Shown: positions 36,924 to 44,228 of the stretch, piece by piece
Layout: each line of letters opens with the position of its first letter
How positions within the stretch are numbered: the stretch's first letter is position 1
Source of the DNA: Thaumasiovibrio subtropicus
Lineage (GTDB): Bacteria; Pseudomonadota; Gammaproteobacteria; Enterobacterales; Vibrionaceae
NCBI RefSeq assembly: GCF_019703835.1
Contig: NZ_AP023054.1
Location: 1,054,001 to 1,118,000, forward strand
Direction: 5' to 3'
Length of the DNA: 64,000 nt
Program-made: the position numbers and the translations under genes
Notes under the pieces: model-generated
Databases searched by the model: none
What the model was told of the DNA's origin: nothing
Seen by the model: only the letters and a program-made list of their open reading frames with translations

Positions 36924-37374
36924 ATTTCTTTGTCACATTGTGCAGTGAGTCGTCTTGAGTGCAATCCCCTTCCATACAATGGCCATAAAGATAAAGGCTA
37001 TGGTTGGTTAGACGAACATTAAACGATGCGGCGATCTCTTTTTGGCGAGTCTCGATAAGATCATCTGAAAACTCAATAACTTTGCCGCAATCTAAGCAAA
37101 CTAAGTGATCATGGTGATGCTGAGTGGCAAGTTCAAAGACAGATTTACCACCTTCAAAATGGTGACGGGTCACAATCCCTGCATCATCAAATTGGTTCAA
37201 AACGCGATAGACAGTGGCTAGACCAATCTCTTCACCAATATCAATCAGCTTTTTATACAGATCTTCGGCGCTAATGTGCTGGCAATCTGGTTCTTGTAGC
37301 ACTTCAAGAATCTTCAAGCGGGGAAGAGTAACTTTCAGGCCAGCTTGTTTAAGTGCTTGGTTATTATCTGACAT
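36922..37374 (-). CDS. fur: Ferric uptake regulator Fur
   Basis: A 150-residue dimeric metal-dependent repressor. A winged helix (residues 1-83, LKVTLPRLKILEVLQEPDCQ, GLATVYRVLNQFDDAGIV) recognises Fur boxes. Metal-site residues include HHHDHLVCLDCGKVIEF near 86-102, with the CxxC pair, and a C-terminal GHCMEGDC. With Fe2+ it represses iron-uptake genes. The start has AGGAAAG upstream. A Fur box for autoregulation was not clear in the 324-base upstream gap. The fur-fldA neighbourhood is shared with E. coli. Confidence 0.98.
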   Translation of the reverse strand: MSDNNQALKQAGLKVTLPRLKILEVLQEPDCQHISAEDLYKKLIDIGEEIGLATVYRVLNQFDDAGIVTRHHFEGGKSVFELATQHHHDHLVCLDCGKVIEFSDDLIETRQKEIAASFNVRLTNHSLYLYGHCMEGDCTQDDSLHNVTKK

Positions 37375-37643
37375 TTGACTTTCCTGTTGGCTAGCTACGA
37401 ATGGTTCGTAGTAGTCTTTAGTGTAGCATTCATTATAAGTGAGCTCTTAGCAACAATAAACCTTGATTCTGTAGGATTATTCGCGAAACTGGGCAAAAAT
37501 GACACTTTGTTAATCAATTGTAACTCAATAGAGCTCTGGTCATACCAGTTTGCAAGGTCAAGATGTGCTGTATACAAATATGAGCGAGAAAAGTCTGATA
37601 TTTCAGATGTGGGAGTCTATCTCTGTATGATAGGGAATGGGGG
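37375..37643. other. Promoter region of fur
   Basis: No real gene is supported here: the one forward frame overlaps the fldA terminator and has no family resemblance. The stretch is AT-rich near 37420-37510. A weak Fur-box-like sequence near 37425 is not convincing. Confidence 0.35.
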
Positions 37644-37678
37644 CAAAAAAGCGCCGATAGAAAAGGCTAACGGCGCTG
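37644..37678 (-). terminator. Rho-independent terminator of fldA
   Basis: On the minus strand AGCGCCG / CGGCGCT (14-base loop) is followed by TTTTTTG, 21 bases after the fldA stop. Confidence 0.8.
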
Positions 37679-37698
37679 TATCATTCAGTAGGCAGGCA

Positions 37699-38220
37699 TT
37701 AGGCGAGTTCAGCTAAGCACATTTCTTCAAATAGCTGCTTACACCATGCGTTAACGCGTTCTTCTGTGAGTTCTGGTTGACGATCTTCGTCGATACAAAG
37801 GCCAACAAAATCATCGCCAACGAGCGCTTTAGAGGCTTCAAACTCATAGCCATCTGTTGAAGTGTGGCCAACAATGGTCGCGCCCTTTCCTTCAATAATG
37901 TCGCGTACGGTACCCATCGCATCACAGAAGTACTCAGCGTAGTCTTCTTGGTCACCACAACCGAAGATAGCAACCAACTTAGTAGAGAAGTCGATGGCTT
38001 CCAATTCAGGGAAGAAGTCGTCCCAATCACATTGCGCTTCGCCGTAGTACCAAGTTGGAATACCGATTAGTAGTAGGTCGAAGTTATCGATATCTTCTTT
38101 AGAACTTTTTGCGATGTCTTTAACATCAACAAGGCTTTTGCCAAGTTGTTTTTGAATCATTTTTGCAACAGCTTCTGTGTTGCCAGTGTCACTGCCGAAA
38201 AAGAGTCCTACACTCGCCAT
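37699..38220 (-). CDS. fldA: Flavodoxin FldA
   Basis: A 173-residue long-chain flavodoxin carrying FMN, a low-potential electron donor to several radical-SAM and reductive enzymes. The phosphate loop GSDTGNTEAVAKMI is at residues 9-22. GIPTWYYGEAQCDWDDFF holds the flavin-stacking Trp, and IFGCGDQEDYAEYFCDAMG the second loop. It is located just downstream of fur on the same strand (fldA lies upstream in transcription order), a common arrangement. Confidence 0.97.
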   Translation of the reverse strand: MASVGLFFGSDTGNTEAVAKMIQKQLGKSLVDVKDIAKSSKEDIDNFDLLLIGIPTWYYGEAQCDWDDFFPELEAIDFSTKLVAIFGCGDQEDYAEYFCDAMGTVRDIIEGKGATIVGHTSTDGYEFEASKALVGDDFVGLCIDEDRQPELTEERVNAWCKQLFEEMCLAELA

Positions 38221-38392
38221 ATTTATTACCCGTAGTTTAAGCTGTTCTGGTCACTGCTTGAACAGAACGAAATTCGTATATCAAGAAAGCGTTCAATTGT
38301 GATTATTCTAACTCAGTGCTCAGCATTGTTTCAAAGTGATTACGTACTTTCGGTACGAAACTTAATGCCGTTTTACTGATGCGATAGCGCTG

Positions 38393-38611
38393 TTAGAGTC
38401 CTACGCCTTCCCAAAAAAACTGGATCATGCCTTTTGCGATAAAGCCGGCACAGCCCAAAAAAAGGACAAGCCAAACTATTTTTCGTCCAAATGGAGGCAC
38501 ATTTGCTTGGTTTAGTACGTCACGAATCGCCATGCCAATAAAAAAGAAAATAGCGGCAAATAGCAAATCGAGTCCGACAGATTCGAAAAGTGCCATATGA
38601 TCGTAAAACAT
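38393..38611 (-). CDS. DUF2788 family small membrane protein
   Basis: A 72-residue protein with two hydrophobic helices (about residues 11-30 and 45-65) joined by a polar loop NQANVPPFGRKIVW. The sequence MALFESVGLDLLFAAIFFFI followed by IRDVL is characteristic of DUF2788 in Vibrio and relatives. The ATG at 38611 has AAGGAA upstream; an internal ATG six codons later is an alternative. Its function is unknown. It lies between fldA and ybfF on the same strand, in the place of E. coli ybfE, with which it shares no resemblance. Confidence 0.8.
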   Translation of the reverse strand: MFYDHMALFESVGLDLLFAAIFFFIGMAIRDVLNQANVPPFGRKIVWLVLFLGCAGFIAKGMIQFFWEGVGL

Positions 38612-38707
38612 GTGGATGTTCCTTTCCTTTGCTCAATTTGGTTTATCAACGCGATGAGCACTTCTTCATGAAGATGCCGTGTAGTTTATCACGGCAACCA
38701 AACGCTG

Positions 38708-39478
38708 TTAATTCTCATTCAGAAATCGCTGTATGACGCGATGAACGGTTTCTGGTTTTTCTGCGTGCAGCCAATGTCCTGTGTTGGCAACCATATGTGC
38801 GCGTGCATTTGGGAACTGGCGCGCTGTCGCATCGCGATATTCGGGATGGATGTACTCGGAGTTTTGACCTTTCACAAAGAGAGTTGGCCCGTGGTAAGGT
38901 TCAATGGCTTGCCAGCCCATAATGTGTTGATAATTGTTCCAAAGACTTTGTACATTAAATTGCCAAGCAAAACGGTCACCTTCGCGCTTGAGTGACTTGA
39001 GTAAGAATTGACGTACACCAGGATCGTTGACATGCATGGCAAGATAGCTTTCTGCTTCTGAACGTTTCGTGATGGTATTGAGGTAGGCAGAGACTTCATT
39101 AAGGCCAGCAAAGACGTTGTCGTGACGTCCTTTAGAATAGGCGACAGGTGCAATATCAAGCACCACAAGGCGTCTCACTTTATCTGGGCAGCGGTCAGCC
39201 AGTTTCATTGCGACTTTTCCCCCCATTGAGTGGCCGATGACATCAAACTGGTCTAAACAAAGGTGTTCAATCAAAGTGACGAGATCTTCGGCCATCATAT
39301 TGTAGTCATGGCGATCACTTTTGGGCGACTGGCCGTGGTTGCGAAGATCAACGGAGATCACTTCGTATTGCTCACTCAGTGGTCGCGCAAGAAGCCCCAA
39401 GTTAGATAAACTGCCAAATAGACCGTGGATCAATAAGATCGGCTGTCCCTTTCCTTCTATCTTGTAATGCAGCTGCAT
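38708..39478 (-). CDS. ybfF: Alpha/beta-hydrolase, YbfF-type esterase
   Basis: A 256-residue alpha/beta-hydrolase. The oxyanion region is LLIHGLFGSLSNLG and the nucleophile elbow is VIGHSMGGKVA (Ser about 89). VVLDIAPVAY follows, and the catalytic His is in VANTGHWLHAEKP near 233. E. coli YbfF hydrolyses palmitoyl-CoA, malonyl-CoA and short esters. It is encoded divergently from seqA as in E. coli, supporting orthology. Confidence 0.92.
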   Translation of the reverse strand: MQLHYKIEGKGQPILLIHGLFGSLSNLGLLARPLSEQYEVISVDLRNHGQSPKSDRHDYNMMAEDLVTLIEHLCLDQFDVIGHSMGGKVAMKLADRCPDKVRRLVVLDIAPVAYSKGRHDNVFAGLNEVSAYLNTITKRSEAESYLAMHVNDPGVRQFLLKSLKREGDRFAWQFNVQSLWNNYQHIMGWQAIEPYHGPTLFVKGQNSEYIHPEYRDATARQFPNARAHMVANTGHWLHAEKPETVHRVIQRFLNEN

Positions 39479-39568
39479 GGATCTTTTCTCTAGTAGTTTT
39501 ATAGTTTGGCGTAGAGTATAACGCGCTTACGCGCTATAATCGCGTCCAGTTAGTTGAATGGAACGACA

Positions 39569-40129
39569 ATGAATAACAAGATGAAAACTATTGAGGTAGA
39601 CGAAGAGTTATACCGTTACATCGCAAGTCAGACTCAGCAGATCGGCGAAAGCGCTTCTGATATTCTGCGCCGTCTTCTTATGGCATCAGCTTCTGAGCCC
39701 GTTGAACCAGTCGCAGCACCTGAAGTTCAACCTGTATCGCAAGGTATTGTTGTCAGTAAAGATGCCGGCAAGTCTGTTGATATCGATAGAACGAAAGAGA
39801 TGCGATCTCTTCTGATCTCCGATGAGTTAGCGAAAGAAGATAAAGCGATCGGTCGCTTTATGTTGGTGTTAACCTCTCTGTATCGAATCGATCCTCAAGG
39901 TTTTTCAGATGCTGCCGCGATTAAAGGTCGTACCCGCGTCTACTTTGCATCAGATGAAGAGACGTTACTAGCTAGTGGAAAAACAACAAAACCAAAAGCG
40001 ATCCCGGAAACACCTTTCTGGGTGATCACCAATACGAATACCGGCCGCAAACGTCAGATGGTCGAGCAGTTGATGGAGCGTATGCGCTTCGACAGCGACA
40101 TTATCGAAAAGGTCTGCGCCGCTATTTAA
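39569..40129 (+). CDS. seqA: Negative modulator of initiation of replication SeqA
   Basis: A 186-residue protein that binds hemimethylated GATC sites, sequestering oriC and limiting re-initiation. The N-terminal oligomerisation helix begins [20 protein letters not shown] and continues [13 protein letters not shown]. The C-terminal DNA-binding domain includes [15 protein letters not shown] and [20 protein letters not shown]. The ATG at 39569 has GGAA five to seven bases upstream and adds four codons to the conserved MKTIEVD; the latter ATG at 39581 is an alternative. seqA-pgm order is conserved. Confidence 0.96.
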   Translation: MNNKMKTIEVDEELYRYIASQTQQIGESASDILRRLLMASASEPVEPVAAPEVQPVSQGIVVSKDAGKSVDIDRTKEMRSLLISDELAKEDKAIGRFMLVLTSLYRIDPQGFSDAAAIKGRTRVYFASDEETLLASGKTTKPKAIPETPFWVITNTNTGRKRQMVEQLMERMRFDSDIIEKVCAAI

Positions 40130-40169
40130 CTTTGTTGGCTTTTAGCATTTATACAAGGACCTGTTTTTT

Positions 40170-41816
40170 ATGGCTATTCATCCTCGTGCTGGGCAGCGTG
40201 CCCAGCAAGAAGATATGCATAATATTCCCGCACTCGTCTCTAACTACTTCCTGATCGAACCTGATAGCGCGAATGCGGCGCAACGTGTCCAGTTTGGTAC
40301 TTCGGGTCACCGTGGTACGGCAGACAAGGGAACGTTTAATCAACACCACATTTGGGCGATAGCCCAAGCCGTCGCCGAAGTTCGTCAGTCTCACGGCATC
40401 AACGGCCCGCTATTCCTCGGTAAAGATACCCACGCGCTTTCTGAACCTGCATTTATTTCTACACTTGAAGTGCTAACGGCAAATCAAGTCGAAATCGTGG
40501 TTCAAGAGAATAATGGCTTTACCCCAACGCCAGGCATCTCTCACGCGATTCTTTGTCATAACAAGGCGAATGCTTCTCAAGCTGATGGGATTGTCATTAC
40601 CCCTTCACACAATCCGCCACAAGATGGGGGCATCAAATATAATCCTCCACATGGTGGTCCAGCGGAAGCAGCGTTAACCGATGCGATTGAAGCACGTGCC
40701 AATGAGATCATCGCGGCTGGGTTGAGCGCGGTCAAACGTCTGCCGATCGCGACGGCTAAAGAAAGTGGCTTGATCATCGAACGTGATCTTGTGAAGCCTT
40801 ACATCGATGATCTTGAAAATGTGATTGATGTTAAAGCGATTCAAGCGGCAGGTTTGAAGATTGCTGTTGATCCTCTTGGGGGCTCAGGTATTGACTATTG
40901 GCGTCAAATTCGCGATGCCTTTAATCTGGATCTCACCTTAGTGGATGAAAGTATTGATCCTTCATTCCGTTTTATGTCTTTAGATAAAGATGGCGTCGTG
41001 CGGATGGACTGCTCATCGCCTTATGCAATGGCTGGTTTGCTGGCGTATAAGGATGATTATGACCTCGCATTTGGTAACGACCCAGACTACGACCGTCATG
41101 GCATCGTTACCCCATCAGGGCTGATGAATCCAAACCACTACCTTGCTGTTTGCATCGATTATCTATTCCGTCACCGCCCTGAGTGGGCACGAGATGTCGC
41201 TGTCGGCAAAACTTTGGTTTCAAGCGCATTGATTGATCGTGTTGTCGCCGATCTAGGCAGGACACTAAAAGAAGTGCCTGTCGGTTTCAAATGGTTTGTG
41301 GATGGGTTGTATAGTGGCGAGTTCGGCTTTGGTGGCGAAGAGAGTGCGGGTGCCTCTTTCTTGCGTAAAGATGGTACGCCTTGGTCAACAGACAAAGACG
41401 GTATTTTACTTTGCTTACTTGCCGCAGAAATTACCGCGGTGACTGGCTTGAATCCGCAGCAATACTACGAAAAGTTGGCAGAGCGCCATGGTGAGTCTCA
41501 GTACAATCGTTTGCAAGCCGTAGCGAACAGTGATCAAAAAGCGATCTTGAAGAAGATGTCAGCGGATATGGTTACAGCAGATACGTTAGCCGGAGATGCC
41601 ATTACTGCGCGTTTGACTCACGCACCAGGGAATGGAGAGGCGATCGGTGGTTTAAAAGTCACCACAGACTCAGGTTGGTTCGCTGCTCGTCCATCAGGCA
41701 CTGAAGATATCTATAAAATCTATTGTGAGAGCTTTAAAGGTGAAGATCACCTGAAACAGATCGAGCAAGAAGCACAAGAGATCGTCAATCAAGTGTTTGC
41801 CAACGCGGGATTATAA
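40170..41816 (+). CDS. pgm: Phosphoglucomutase (alpha-D-glucose-specific)
   Basis: A 548-residue enzyme interconverting glucose-1-P and glucose-6-P, feeding LPS, glycogen and UDP-sugar synthesis. The active-site phosphoserine is Ser146 in [14 protein letters not shown]. The metal loop is [12 protein letters not shown] near 305, the sugar loop GGEESAG near 390 and the phosphate loop [13 protein letters not shown] near 510. Length and order after seqA equal E. coli Pgm. A terminator follows. Confidence 0.97.
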   Translation: MAIHPRAGQRAQQEDMHNIPALVSNYFLIEPDSANAAQRVQFGTSGHRGTADKGTFNQHHIWAIAQAVAEVRQSHGINGPLFLGKDTHALSEPAFISTLEVLTANQVEIVVQENNGFTPTPGISHAILCHNKANASQADGIVITPSHNPPQDGGIKYNPPHGGPAEAALTDAIEARANEIIAAGLSAVKRLPIATAKESGLIIERDLVKPYIDDLENVIDVKAIQAAGLKIAVDPLGGSGIDYWRQIRDAFNLDLTLVDESIDPSFRFMSLDKDGVVRMDCSSPYAMAGLLAYKDDYDLAFGNDPDYDRHGIVTPSGLMNPNHYLAVCIDYLFRHRPEWARDVAVGKTLVSSALIDRVVADLGRTLKEVPVGFKWFVDGLYSGEFGFGGEESAGASFLRKDGTPWSTDKDGILLCLLAAEITAVTGLNPQQYYEKLAERHGESQYNRLQAVANSDQKAILKKMSADMVTADTLAGDAITARLTHAPGNGEAIGGLKVTTDSGWFAARPSGTEDIYKIYCESFKGEDHLKQIEQEAQEIVNQVFANAGL

Positions 41817-41835
41817 CGGTGTGATGTTGATGAAA

Positions 41836-41862
41836 GGCCGCTGATATTCAGCGGCTTTTTTT
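41836..41862 (+). terminator. Rho-independent terminator of pgm
   Basis: GCCGCTGA, TAT, TCAGCGGC and seven T. It overlaps the last codons of the convergent DUF1853 gene. Confidence 0.9.
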
Positions 41863-42636
41863 GTGCTCGTTTGGCCAGTCGGGCGTGACGAGAAAGAGCC
41901 TCTCTCCCATTTGGTTAATGCACTGGATAGGGTGAGTGAGTACCTCGGGTACGGTAGGACATGCGTCAAAGGGGGGCAGGCCAAGCCAGTTGGCTTTAGT
42001 GAGCACGCGCCATTTGGTGGTGTCAACTTCATGGCGATAAGCCCAAATGCCCTGTAATGCAGTGTCTTCGCACCAAACAGGTAGTGTTGGGCGAGCTTCG
42101 CTGATATGGCGGTAAAGCATCCCTTGAATCACACCACAGGCTTTGGCCGGGATGCCGTAACTATCGGCATACTGCTGTCGATAAGCGTCTTGTTGGCAAA
42201 GTGTGAGTTGATGATTTGCCATTCGTGAGACTTTTTTGTCCAGTGAGTCTGTCGCATTGGGGCCCAGCCATTGCCCGTCAATATGAAAATAGAATTTAAC
42301 AGCAATTTCCCAGTGCTCTAATGCATCTTGGTGGTTGATTAGAAAATCGATAGCACCGAGCGTACGTTTATCTGAGATTAGTTGGAGCTCTTCCGCGACC
42401 AGTTGATGCTGCGTCGATTCAGCGATAGCACGTTGAATTAGCCATTGATAGTAAAAGCCCAAGCGTCCATTGCCACTGTAGGGGGTGTTCGGTATGTGAC
42501 AGTCGAGTACTTGGCGATATTGTTGAATGAAATCGCTGCCTTGGTTGGTATAGAGCACGGGTAGGTTCTTAAGTGCTTTCAGGTTGCTGAGATGATCGGC
42601 ATTGGTAAATAAGTTGTTATTTTTCATTTTTGTCAC
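41848..42636 (-). CDS. DUF1853 family protein
   Basis: A 262-residue cytoplasmic protein. RLGFYYQWLIQRAI, then GAIDFLINHQDALEHWEIAV KFYFH (about residues 95-120), with GPNATDSLDKKV following, match the DUF1853 pattern. The AIDFLI/HWEIAVKFY spacing resembles PD-(D/E)xK nuclease-like folds, with D, E and K in order; that is a structural guess, not an assignment. Function unknown. The pgm terminator overlaps its 3' end. It is a single gene, with a 110-base gap to the next divergent gene. Confidence 0.75.
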   Translation of the reverse strand: MTKMKNNNLFTNADHLSNLKALKNLPVLYTNQGSDFIQQYRQVLDCHIPNTPYSGNGRLGFYYQWLIQRAIAESTQHQLVAEELQLISDKRTLGAIDFLINHQDALEHWEIAVKFYFHIDGQWLGPNATDSLDKKVSRMANHQLTLCQQDAYRQQYADSYGIPAKACGVIQGMLYRHISEARPTLPVWCEDTALQGIWAYRHEVDTTKWRVLTKANWLGLPPFDACPTVPEVLTHPIQCINQMGERLFLVTPDWPNEHKKSR

Positions 42637-42747
42637 GGAATAGAGCGTGTATGAGAGAATAATTGGTCAATGTTTGCACAAATGTGTAGTAAATTTACGC
42701 ATTTTGATCTATGGTAAGACCAGTTAAATAGCTATCTGGAGGCGACC

Positions 42748-42948
42748 ATGTATCAAGTATATTCTTTGCCCAATATCGTTTTGCGTCGAGCATTTGTGGT
42801 TTTGGCCGGTGTCGTTTCATTTCCTTTTGTTTTGGTCACGGGTAACCGTTCGAAGTTTTATAGCTTTCTACACCGTATGTGGGTGAAGACGAGTACTAAA
42901 CCAGTTTGGCTTAAGCAATCAGAGAAGAGTGGCCGAGAATTGTTCTAA
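42748..42948 (+). CDS. Small basic membrane-associated protein, 66 residues
   Basis: It begins MYQVYSLPNIVLRRAFVVLA, with a hydrophobic segment at about residues 12-31 and a basic, Lys/Arg-rich tail (NRSKFYSFLHRMWVKTSTKP). A strong GGAGG lies seven bases before the ATG, so translation is well supported. It probably forms a single-span inner-membrane protein with cytoplasmic tail. I do not recognise the family. It is closed by a strong terminator before ybgI. Confidence 0.75.
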   Translation: MYQVYSLPNIVLRRAFVVLAGVVSFPFVLVTGNRSKFYSFLHRMWVKTSTKPVWLKQSEKSGRELF

Positions 42949-43002
42949 ATGCAACGGCCAATTTGGTGGCATTGTCACTGAATTAACTGTGAGAATTTTG
43001 TA

Positions 43003-43031
43003 ATCGGCAGCGGAGACGCTGCCGATTTTTT
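43003..43031 (+). terminator. Rho-independent terminator before ybgI
   Basis: A perfect 10-bp stem ATCGGCAGCG / CGCTGCCGAT with a GAGA loop and a T-run. Confidence 0.93.
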
Positions 43032-43077
43032 GTTGTTGCGGTATGATGAGCCGAAGTGCAATACACGGAATGAGAAG

Positions 43078-43836
43078 ATGAACAATCTGGTATTAGAAAA
43101 GCATCTGAATAGCCTATTATCTAGCCACCTATTCAAAGATTACTGTCCAAATGGGCTACAGGTTGAAGGCAAGAGTGAAGTGACACGTATCATGACTGGC
43201 GTTACAGCTTGTCAGGCATTGATTGATCGCGCTGTAGAAGCGCAAGTTGATGCGCTACTGGTTCACCATGGATTTTTTTGGAAAGGTGAACCAGAGCCGA
43301 TTCGGGGGATGAAATTTCGTCGAATCAAAGCGTTGATTGACAATGGCATTAATCTGTACGCCTACCACCTACCTGTCGATGTGCATCCTAGCTTGGGAAA
43401 CAATGCGCGGTTAGGTAAGTTGTTGGGGGTGCAAGAGGTAACGACGCTTGAACCTGAAAACCCATGTGCCTTAATTGGGACAGGGCACTTTACCCCACCT
43501 ATTTCTGCAAAAACACTCGCACAGCGTATCGAAAGCGCGTTAGCACGCCAACCGCTGCATATCGCGAGTGAGCCAGATAAACTGATTACGACGCTGGGGT
43601 GGTGCACCGGTGGGGGGCAGGATTTTATTGAACAGGCAGCAAATGCGAATCTGGATGCGTTTATTTCTGGAGAGATATCCGAACGTACGACTCACAGTGC
43701 GCGAGAACTCGGGATTGATTACTTTGCGGCTGGTCACCATGCAACCGAGCGCTACGGTATAAAAGCGCTCGGAGAACACTTGGTGAAAGAATATGGCGTG
43801 AGTGTGCAATTTGTGGATATAGACAATCCAGTATAG
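43078..43836 (+). CDS. ybgI: Nif3/YbgI family dinuclear metal-binding protein
   Basis: A 252-residue member of the Nif3-like (DUF34) family. Metal ligands appear in ALLVHHGFFWKGEP (His pair near residue 65) and AYHLPVDVHPSLGNN, and at the C-terminus in FAAGHHATERYGI (His and Glu). It also has YCPNGLQVEG at 22-31 and CTGGGQDFIEQA. E. coli YbgI has the same motifs, forms a toroidal hexamer and may act as GTP cyclohydrolase I-like or DNA-repair-linked enzyme; the role is unsettled. The start is set by alignment to E. coli; 16 upstream in-frame codons fall in the preceding terminator. Confidence 0.93.
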   Translation: MNNLVLEKHLNSLLSSHLFKDYCPNGLQVEGKSEVTRIMTGVTACQALIDRAVEAQVDALLVHHGFFWKGEPEPIRGMKFRRIKALIDNGINLYAYHLPVDVHPSLGNNARLGKLLGVQEVTTLEPENPCALIGTGHFTPPISAKTLAQRIESALARQPLHIASEPDKLITTLGWCTGGGQDFIEQAANANLDAFISGEISERTTHSARELGIDYFAAGHHATERYGIKALGEHLVKEYGVSVQFVDIDNPV

Positions 43837-43859
43837 TGAATATTTTTTGCATAATATTG

Positions 43860-43885
43860 AGCCTGCGACTCCCGCAGGCTTTTTG
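43860..43885 (+). terminator. Rho-independent terminator of ybgI
   Basis: GCCTGCG, a five-base loop, CGCAGGC and five T, 24 bases after the stop. Confidence 0.88.
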
Positions 43886-44228
43886 TATTAAACTTTCAAT
43901 ATTCATTATTTAAGAGTCAACATTTCCGAAAAACCGCACTATTAAAAATATTTTGAAACATTATTCCGGGGTAAGATGATCAGAAATTTCAGGAATGATT
44001 GATTTTTGTCAAATCTGTCACCGATCTTACATGAGTTCGTGTAAAAAAATTACGATTTGGACATTCCGGTCGGGTAAATTATTTCTCAGTGATGAGTGCA
44101 TTATTGCGTTTTTATGCAGGCAAGGTGCCTCTTATTTTGCCTGCTGAAGTGGTAACGGTATTGGATAAGCCGAATAAGCAAATACTCGTTTGTGATAGTT
44201 ACTACTGATTATTAGATCGGAGAATAAA
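43886..44228 (+). promoter_or_regulatory. Leader region of the P-type ATPase gene
   Basis: AT-rich to about 44090. A hairpin GCAGGCAA / TTGCCTGC lies at 44116-44144. An ORF of 38 codons (44092-44208, starting MSALLRFYAGKVPLILPAEV) spans the hairpin and ends 20 bases before the ATPase start, but has no ribosome-binding site. No known riboswitch was recognised. Confidence 0.35.

Noticed and set aside
37415..37445. Fur box for fur autoregulation
   Set aside because: CATTCATTATAAG shares only scattered bases with the 19-bp consensus.
37375..37716. 113-codon forward frame upstream of fur
   Set aside because: Overlaps the fldA terminator and fldA 3' end, and has no ribosome-binding site or family pattern.
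43886..44228. Manganese (yybP-ykoY) or magnesium riboswitch before the P-type ATPase gene
   Set aside because: No conserved core sequence of either class could be found.
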